DNA from: Pycnopodia helianthoides
Taxonomy: Eukaryota > Echinodermata > Asteroidea > Forcipulatida > Asteriidae
Direction of reading: 5' to 3'
Length of the DNA: 64,000 nt
Assembly: GCA_032158295.1 (NCBI GenBank)
Contig: CM063254.1
Coordinates: forward strand, 2,271,538 to 2,335,537
The position numbers and the translations under genes are program-made. This document shows, in pieces, positions 56,701-64,000 of the stretch (position 1 is the first letter of the stretch; every line of letters starts with the position of its first letter). The notes beneath the pieces are model-generated. The model made no database searches. It had not been told where the DNA came from and saw only the letters and a program-made list of their open reading frames with translations.

Positions 56701-57534
56701 GAGAGGTCTCCATGTTTCAACAGTCTCTTCTTTCCACTCTGCCCAGTGGGGGAGGAATGTTAAAATTATGTGTTATTCATCACTGGGGAGCTCTTGTACA
56801 TGTATACGTATTTAAAATTTCTGTATACCTAAACATTTCGTGAGGATAAAGCAAAAAGTATATATTACGGAAACTTAAAACAACTGTATTTTATATTCAG
56901 CCCATATAGATCCCTGTCATTTGATTGGTTGAACACGCGTAATGTTTCATACTTTATTTTGCCATGTGTATGTATTTTACTGTCACAATAAAATATAGGA
57001 GTCCTATATTGATAAATATAGTATGCTTGTAACACCTTGCAGCGATTCTTTACAGCGTCATTTCAAAAATAATCTTTCCCGCCTGTTCGTCCATACGAAA
57101 CAAGGTTGTGTCACGGCGGACAAAGTTGGTGTCTACATGGAATAGTCCACGTTGTTTAGGTTTTTATGTAAAAAAATTAAAGTGTGGGCTGGACGCGTTT
57201 CAGTCTCTATTTTGTGTTTATTGTGAAAAAAATTCAAACGTCAAGGATCTACGTGTGTGTCATTCAAAACAAATATTGAAAGCATTTCGTTCCTGCATTG
57301 TCACAGAATATCATCACCACGTGAAATCTGGCTTCCCTTGGCTTCGCCTCGTGTAATGGATTAGTCAAGATTTCACCTTGTGATTATATTCTGCAACAAT
57401 GCACTCACAAGCATCCAAGAGTTGTGTATTACCTTCAACTGAAAACTAGAGTGTGTCTCAACCCTTATGTGTCCAAAGCTCCACATTGAACAAAAAAAGT
57501 GTTCCAATTTAATACAAGACAATTTTCGGCACGT

Positions 57535-57656
57535 TAATCCAGCAGGTTGCAGGTTCAAGTCCCGCTCTAGTAAATTTTTCTTTGTTTAACTAAAAATTAT
57601 ATAAAAGTTACCCAATCAGTTTCCCTTGTGGTTTATTACTTGATGGTATTGCCAAT
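57535..57656 (+). mobile_element. tRNA-derived SINE family A, 5'-truncated
   Basis: GTTAATCCAGCAGGTTGCAG, GGTTCAAGTCCCGCTCTAGT, AAATTTTTCTTTGTTTAAC and then ACCCAATCAGTTTCCCTTG with TGGTTTATTACTTGATGG. It lies immediately before the duplicated block at 57657. Confidence 0.65.
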
Positions 57657-58030
57657 CACAAGACCTTCAGAATCAAAAGAAGAAAAAAAAAGTCACCCTT
57701 TCACCCCCAAAATCTCCCCAGAAAAACCCCCCGAAAAACCCTCAGCAGGATATACCAGGAAATGGAAATCAGATTAACAAACCAGAAAAATACTACAAAG
57801 AGGAAGTCCCATAAATCAAGCAACAGGACATCACTTAAGAACAAAGGGAAGATCCTGGGTTGAAAACACACAAAAATGCAAACTACCAACAAAATTAATT
57901 AATAAATCAAACAGTCTAGAGGTGATCCCAAAAAAGCAAACTGTAGCCCCGCCCCTTTACAAACACAGATCACAAGATTGTTCAATAACAGCGTACACGT
58001 ATAAAGCAATAACGTACTTCAATGAATTTC
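57657..58030 (+). repeat. Dispersed 370-bp repeat, copy 1
   Basis: It runs from CACAAGACCTTCAGAATCA to ATAAAGCAATAACGTACTTC and is nearly identical to 59497-59864, apart from a CACGTA insertion near the end and small changes in homopolymers. It is AG-rich with no coding features. Confidence 0.9.
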
Positions 58031-58341
58031 AACTTCCAATTAGGTGTAAGTACTAAGATAGACATGAATGCTAACAAACAGTAATGCACTTTTACATCAG
58101 TAAATACCATTGTGTCATGCTATTACGAATTCCTATTACACAATGAAAAGGTCATTCAACCTTCGCGTTTCTCCTGGAATATAAGCATGAACCCCTGCTG
58201 TTTACTAAAAATGCAACCAACTGCTGTGATATAATGTAATTTGGACAGGTCAGTTTTTAATAAGAAATTAGACTTAGCTGTTGCAAACTGCTTACCAACT
58301 AAAAGGACCCTATGGTATAAATGAAAAACAATATTGGTTAA

Positions 58342-58383
58342 TGGCATCACGATTCGACCCTAGCAGAGTCAGTTCTCAATGGC
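58342..58383 (-). repeat. Dispersed hairpin motif, family 1
   Basis: GGCATCACGATTCGACCCTA then GCAGAGTCAGTTCTCAATGG, same core as 7344-7381 with altered ends. Confidence 0.45.
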
Positions 58384-59496
58384 TAAGATGGATGGTTTCT
58401 GAAAGGTTGGTTTTTAAGTCAAGGATTGGAACGAATGCACTTCTTTATTTTAAAGTACCCACTTAAAATGCATCACCACAAAAGAGCAATGCTACCTCAG
58501 GGCACAACCACACAATGTAGTTTGAGATGAGGATTCTCCATCACTCTTGGGTGTGATCAACCAATATTTCTTTCTATTAAACTGGATGGTGAAATTTCAT
58601 CCCCCGTTCTCTCCTATCTGTTTTTTCATTCCCTTTTTTCAACGTTTCAACATTTCGTTTCGCTTTCCGAGAGCCTAATCTCCTTTCCTAGCCCCGGCGA
58701 ATAAATCCTGGAACGAAGCTGTGATGCGTTTTATCCTCAACGAGATGAAGAACTCAAAGTGGTTGAAAGGCATCAGGAGTTTGGAGAAAATTGAGTAAAT
58801 TCAAATGCATTTACTGAGGAAAATAAAAAAAAATCTGATCTCTCCAATTTTTGCGATGCCCCATGCCCAGTGGCATAACCAGACATTTTCATTTGGAAGA
58901 GGCAAGCAGGGGCAAAGACATAATCTAGGGGGGCTATCTAATGTATTGAACAATCTATTTATGCATTTTTTCGATCTCATTTGGTTAGGGGAGAGAGGGG
59001 AGGGGCAAGAGGGATGGGCAAGGGTTCTGAGTACGCGAGGGGTTAAGCCACTGTTCATGCTCAAACAGGCACTACCTGCCAAGACTCATAACTGGATTTA
59101 CTTGCTCATTGAATAGATGAGAATAAGAGATATCAATTCATAACTAATTCAAGCTATAAGATTAGTATTTCTGATCATACAGAAAGACAATCACATCACA
59201 TTAATATTAATGTTTTGATTGTCTTCACTTTAATGTAATTTCTTCATTTGTTAGAAGTGCCTGGTTTTGGTGTGGGGTGCCACATTTTAAATGATGGATT
59301 AACACTTCTTCTCCGTTATCTACATTCACAAAATGGTCAAATTCTGACTAAAGATATATTTTATTCAGAAACTTTGGAACTCATATTTGCTTTAAAATTG
59401 AAGTATTTTCAATAGGTGAGCTTTGAGGGTTTCCCAGAAGTACACAAATTAGTTCTGGCAAGGGGTAAGGGAATTGAAAAAGTTTAATGGTTTGTG

Positions 59497-59864
59497 CACA
59501 AGACCTTCAGAATCAGAAGAAAAAAAAGTCACCCTTTCACCCCCAAAATCTCCCCACAAACCCCCCCCCCCCGGAAAACCCTCTGCAGGATATACCAGAA
59601 AATTGAAATCAGATTAATAAACCAGAAAAATACCACAAAGAGGAAGTCCCATAAATCAAGCAACGGGACATCACTTAAGAACAAAGGGAAGATCCTGGGT
59701 TGAAAACACACAAAAATGCAAACTAACAACAAAATTAATTAATAAATCAAACAGTCTAAAGGTGATCCCAAAAAAGCAAACTGTAGCCCCGCCCCTTTAC
59801 AAACACAGATCATAAGATTGTTCAATAACAGCGTATAAAGCAATAACGTACTTGAATTAATTTT
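59497..59864 (+). repeat. Dispersed 370-bp repeat, copy 2
   Basis: Same sequence as 57657-58030, 1.84 kb away in the same orientation. It starts CACAAGACCTTCAGAATCAG. A run of about twelve Cs (59561-59572) replaces a shorter run in copy 1. Confidence 0.9.
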
Positions 59865-60331
59865 AATTTGTGCATATTGTGTCATTACAGGACAATCATA
59901 TTGACAAGAACTTATTTAGGGAAGACGTTTTGGATATGGTACATGTAGTGCTCTTAATACTTTGGGTATGGTACACAATGTTTTGTGCAATTTGCCTGTA
60001 AAGATGGTGTCTATTGGGAACCTTCTATTACTGGGTCGTGTTTTTTAAGAGATAAAACAAAACAAAAAACTAACCCCAAAACCAGCAAATAACTGCTTAC
60101 ATTTTGCCAGGGATTTTGATGACTGTTCATATGTTTTCCATTTTGATTCACCAAATCAAACTTCTGGCACATGGCAATATTTCAGACAAAGTATTCTCTG
60201 GAAGATTGAAGAAGTGTTCATTTGTTTGGGTTTCAAATAAGAGGGCAGCTGAAGAAATTGCCCGACTAATACCGACTTCCGTGAAGCAACTTTATTGCAA
60301 CAATAAAAAAGACTTCAACAGGAAATACTCA

Positions 60332-60432
60332 GGGCCCAATTTCATAAAACTGTTTTAAAAGCAGATATACTGCTTAGCAAATTTCTTTGCTCAGCATAAA
60401 ATGAGTGGGGTACCAGTTGCAATAATGTAAAC
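60332..60432 (+). mobile_element. Half copy of the GGGCCCAATTTCAT family
   Basis: GGGCCCAATTTCATAAAACT, CTGCTTAGCAAATTTCTTTG and GAGTGGGGTACCAGTTGCAA match one arm of the family. The opposite arm is absent. Confidence 0.5.
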
Positions 60433-61160
60433 TTTATATACATAGATGGAGGGTAAACCAACATTAATTTTCCTGATACAATAATTACATAAGTATTATT
60501 CAATCAAAAAATATTTAGACAAAATAAACTGAGAAGTGTTATAAATTGAGATACTAATGCACACTTCCTTGGGACAAACGTAGAAACAGAAGAAACAATG
60601 CACTCTGCAAAGACTAAAAAGTCTATTTTAATTTCACTGGAAAAGCTAGTCAATGAAAAAGGCCTCCCACCATCTGATTACAACTGCTTTCCATTCAAAT
60701 TTGGTCGGAGCATGACAGGTGTTACTTGAAGCATGGTCATCAAGCTTGCTGACAGCACAGAGAAAGGACACCAGACAGTCACTAACCACCGGAAAAGGAC
60801 GATTTAGCACTGACAGCCGAGTGAAATTTATGTGAGGAGATTGGTGCTGGGGTGGGGAGGGGGGGGGGCATGGGAAACAACTGCCTAATGAGTTAGTCCT
60901 GCTACTATACTACTACTCATCAGCAAATGGATTCATCAATTAAGAAGACAGTGTTTCAGAGGTTGTAGGATTGGCTGCTGAGGGTGACAAATACCGACTT
61001 GTCTTCCAAGAATAGCCACCCACACGAATGACAACACTACTCAAAAACAACCACAGGACACCACAGGAAGAGCAATTAAAACCTTTTACATACAAGTTAA
61101 ATCCTCCATTAAAATTGTTCGATCTAAAGCTAACTATTTACATCTAAAACAATCATACAT

Positions 61161-61390
61161 TATAGATAGGTTGCAGTATGACGTAAGTCGGCCATCTTTA
61201 CGGGCAGTTTAGAACAAACAGTCGTGCGTTTCGTGTGAGAACGGCGTGCAATACAAGCGCATTTCACGAAACTCGTTGCAGGATTGGTCAGTGAACAACG
61301 CGGCTGCGTTAATAAGTTGAGCGTTTGACGCACCTGCAAGCCAAAATGCAATTTGCCCGTAAAGATGGCGTCTACTGGGAACTATCTATA
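61161..61390. mobile_element. Foldback element with TATAGATA ends
   Basis: TATAGATAGGTTGCAGTATG with CGGCCATCTTTACGGGCA at the left is mirrored by TGCCCGTAAAGATGGCGTC and GGGAACTATCTATA at the right. One right arm alone also occurs at 59988-60035 (TTTGCCTGTAAAGATGGTGT). The interior is CpG-rich. Confidence 0.7.
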
Positions 61391-61495
61391 TGTTATTTGT
61401 TAACAGATAATGCTCAATTTGTTTTCCTTGAAAGGAGTGTTCAGATAGTGAGGTGGTAACTTAAAATCAAAAGGGGGGAGGATGCAAAGAGTCCA

Positions 61496-61658
61496 GGGGT
61501 CGATTTCACAAAACTCTTCCTAACTTTAGGACTAGTCCTAGGCAATGCTAAGAGATAGGACTAGTCTTAAGTTAGGACCAGTACTTAGGACTAGTCCTAT
61601 CTCTTAGCATTGCCTAGGACTAGTCCTAAGTTAGGAAGAGTTTTGTGAAATCGACCCC
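61496..61658. mobile_element. Palindromic MITE (GGGGTCGATTTCACAAAACT family), long copy
   Basis: An almost perfect palindrome of about 163 bp: GGGGTCGATTTCACAAAACT and CTTCCTAAC at the left are inverted at the right end. The short copy at 38085 contains one of each arm and a single inner block, while here the inner block GGCAATGCTAAGAGATAGGA is present in both orientations. Confidence 0.9.
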
Positions 61659-62549
61659 AGAATCCCTCTTTTTTGTAAACCTGAGTAAAGGCAATTTGGG
61701 GATGGAGAGGTGTGGCTCCTTTTCAGAGGAGAGAGAGAGGCGACTGAACCTCATAAAACCTAGAAAAAAAACACCTATAAATAAAACTGGGAAATAGAAA
61801 ATATACAAGAGATTATCAAAATTAGTATGCACACTTTCAAATATGCCATAATAAATCCCTTCCTTTAACAAAACAAATCTCTAGATATATATGACCTCCT
61901 CTTTAAGAGAAACTCGCATCAGTCAAGCGAGAGAGGAAAAAAAGAAGAAGACAAAATAAAAACGTGCGCAGTGAGAGGATGATGATAGTCCAGAATTAGA
62001 CAAGCTCTGTCAATGACTGGTCCATCTTGAAAACTTCCTCCATGACACTCGGGTTGGGGTTTAATATGACTAATGGATTCCAAGACGTGTCTCTTACACT
62101 CCAAATATTTATCAAAAAGACGGGACATGTTGAAGCAGTAAACGTACACTAATCACGGGCGATGTATAATTTGCGACGATGCGAGGCAACCACAATTTTG
62201 CAAGGAGGTATCATTGATTTTTTTAGAAGGAAAGTCTTCATTAAAGCCATGGAGTGTTCAAGAAAATAACATAAAACAAACTTGCGGAAATTTAACTGTA
62301 CTCAATTTTGAGTAAAAACTGTTCAATTTTGTTGCCTTTTTGTACGTCTTTTACCCTGATTTCTCTTGCCATAAATATATGTACAAACAGTTTTTCAGAT
62401 ATCTAAACAATTTCCATGAGGTTGACAAAGTTTCTCTACTTAATTTACTTTTCTGATTGCACTATTGTTTTTAACAAAGAAACATTCATAACACAAAAAC
62501 CTGACAGGAAAAATAATCTATGCTAAATCCAGTGTTTTATGCTTGTGTA

Positions 62550-62630
62550 CGCATTATTCTTCTGTGTAACTTCCTTTATTTATCATAACTCTTAGTCTTC
62601 TGTGTAACTTCCCTTATTTATCATAACTCA
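62550..62630. repeat. Short tandem duplication, about 38 bp
   Basis: TCTTCTGTGTAACTTCC followed by TTATTTATCATAACTC occurs twice in a row. Confidence 0.8.
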
Positions 62631-63099
62631 GGAGTTATACTTGTAAAGTTTGGGTTTAGATTTACAGTATTTGTCTGATCACATTCAACTGAACCAAAAT
62701 CAATATACAAGAGGAAAGAATACAGGTCAAGGCAACACAATTTGTGAACGCTGAAGTGATAAAGAAATACACTGTACTGATCTTGAACAATGACTATTCT
62801 GTTGGGTCAGTGAATTCATTTCAGTAGGACAAATTTGTTCAATGATACGGAGTACCAGTGGGATTTAGTGTTAGGAATAAGAGCAAGAAATATAGGTGGG
62901 TTCAATTAGAACAAATACCCTGTAGAATATTTTGTGATAGACTGAAAATTACTGTCATCATTTGTGTTTTTCTTTTATCGTTGACAACCCCACATTAAAA
63001 TGCCACGACAGTTATACTGTAGGTACCTTAAGGTCGATGTTGCCTCACACCTCAGCATTATCAATTGTTAAGGAGATTAAATTGTACATGTAAATCAAT

Positions 63100-63356
63100 C
63101 TGTCTCCCACTCCCAGTCTAGTCATTCCCTATGGAACTCCCTACCCATCAAACTGAGACAGGAGACATCCCACCTCACATTAATGATTCAAGAATGAACT
63201 CAAAACCCATCTCTTTCAACAAGATATTTCACCTTCTGTATATTTGTTTGTCTTCTCAGATGTCAGTTTAGTAGAGGGATATTTGTTTTCTGCTCCAGGG
63301 GTGTCACTATGCGACAGAACGCTTTACAACTTTCCGTTATTATTATTATAATTCAA
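63100..63356 (+). mobile_element. 3' end of a LINE, decayed
   Basis: A readable stretch LWNSLPIKLRQE followed by LKTHLFQQDI in a shifted frame matches the C-terminus of LINE reverse transcriptase proteins. The end TTACAACTTTCCGTTATTAT has ATT repeats. Frames are broken. Confidence 0.65.
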
Positions 63357-63680
63357 TAAGTTTGAAAGGGTATTTGTAATGACAGGGAACATGGTAAAAG
63401 TGCTCAACCAGTTATAGTAATAAAATCATAAAGTACCATATATCCTAAACAATATTACTCATAGGCACAGTAGAATAAGAAGGAGAGAACAAAACTACAA
63501 AACCCTTAAAAAAAGTAGAACAAAACAGACTAATTGACAATTAAACTTGTAGTATTGTTTGAAGCTTTGCATGGTGTGGAAAAATAGGAAGGAACTATTA
63601 AATAAATAGTTAACTTGCGGGTACAACCATGTGTAAATCTCTTTTGTGAGAGTGTTGGCTCTAAAAAAAAGCTGGTGTGG

Positions 63681-63722
63681 TCTCGACGTTTCGAACAGTA
63701 TACTCTGCTCGTCTTCAGAAGA
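63681..63722 (-). repeat. Dispersed hairpin motif, family 2
   Basis: The minus strand reads TTCTGAAGACGAGCAGAGTA then TACTGTTCGAAACGTCGAG. The stem is GAGCAG/CTGTTC. Flanks match those of the copy at 48583. Confidence 0.6.
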
Positions 63723-63921
63723 ATGCAGGACTGCTGATGGTCATCGAGCTTAAGTAGCCCTTGCGGGATGCACATTTGTAGCATGGGGCAAAAAGAACAC
63801 AATAGGTATTCCACTAAAAAACCAACAGGTAATAAAATCTAGCAATATTCATCATTAAAAAAGAAAAGTCTTAAGATGAGATTTAAAAACAGTCAGGGAG
63901 TTCGACAATGACAAGAGTCAT

Positions 63922-64000
63922 GACTGAGCGGCCGAGTGCACCACACCTAAGTTCAAATGGCTGAATCATCGGAGTGTGGGCTTCGAGTCCCAGTCATGAA
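63922..64000 (+). mobile_element. tRNA(Ser/Leu)-derived SINE, family B, cut by the window end
   Basis: GACTGAGCGGCCGAGTGCAC is the A-box head, then GGAGTGTGGGCTTCGAGTCC and CAGTCATGA. The order matches 53735-53620 and 15858-15770 read on the minus strand. Confidence 0.65.

Larger units (their letters stand above)
40819..64000. other. Gene-free right part of the window
   Basis: No coding exon could be supported in these 23 kb, including exon 1 of copy B. The open frames of 60-118 codons lack family motifs, signal peptides or splice context. Two look least random: 45669-45851 plus (charged, ending KVYMQIQ) and 52337-52582 plus; neither is recognised. The rest is repeats, listed individually, and AT-rich unique DNA. 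Confidence 0.5.

Overview
The window is eukaryotic: AT-rich, intron-containing DNA with degenerate transposon copies and few genes. The gene content (high-affinity choline transporter paralogs and a THEG-type sperm protein), together with numerous foldback DNA elements and tRNA-derived SINEs, suggests a marine invertebrate deuterostome, most likely an echinoderm. This is inferred from the look of the repeats and proteins, because no database search was possible.

Layout. (1) 118-2031, minus strand: the 5' part of a gene encoding a testicular-haploid-expressed (THEG/SPMAP2-type) repeat protein. Five exons are visible and the 3' part lies left of the window. (2) 2.03-13.1 kb: gene-free DNA with several foldback elements, direct duplications and SINE pieces. 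(3) 13140-14100: a 24-bp satellite of about 40 units with a 335-bp higher-order period. (4) 14509-22513, minus strand: a complete eight-exon gene for a high-affinity choline transporter (CHT1/SLC5A7 family), here called copy A. (5) 22.5-31.8 kb: gene-free DNA with MITE-like elements and a 22-23 bp minisatellite. (6) 31849-40818, minus strand: a second choline transporter gene, copy B. Its exons 2-8 have exactly the same intron positions as copy A. Its first exon (start codon and first membrane segment) was not found in the window. (7) 40.8-64 kb: gene-free DNA rich in SINEs, foldback elements, LINE 3' remnants and a duplicated 370-bp segment.

The two transporter genes are head-to-tail paralogs. 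Each would import choline with sodium into cholinergic cells for acetylcholine synthesis. Most of their exons differ at many synonymous sites, but about 113 bp of exon 3 are almost identical, which suggests recent gene conversion. Both last exons, and one THEG exon, carry a one-base frame break in a C/G run. The shared pattern points to consensus (homopolymer) errors more than to three pseudogenes, but reads or RNA would be needed to decide.

I saw no ribosomal RNA, intact tRNA, CRISPR array or bacterial-type operon. The most unusual items are the exon-3 conversion tract, the satellite with higher-order structure beside the 3' end of copy A, two families of tRNA-derived SINEs, and a dispersed hairpin motif with a GAAAC-type box.
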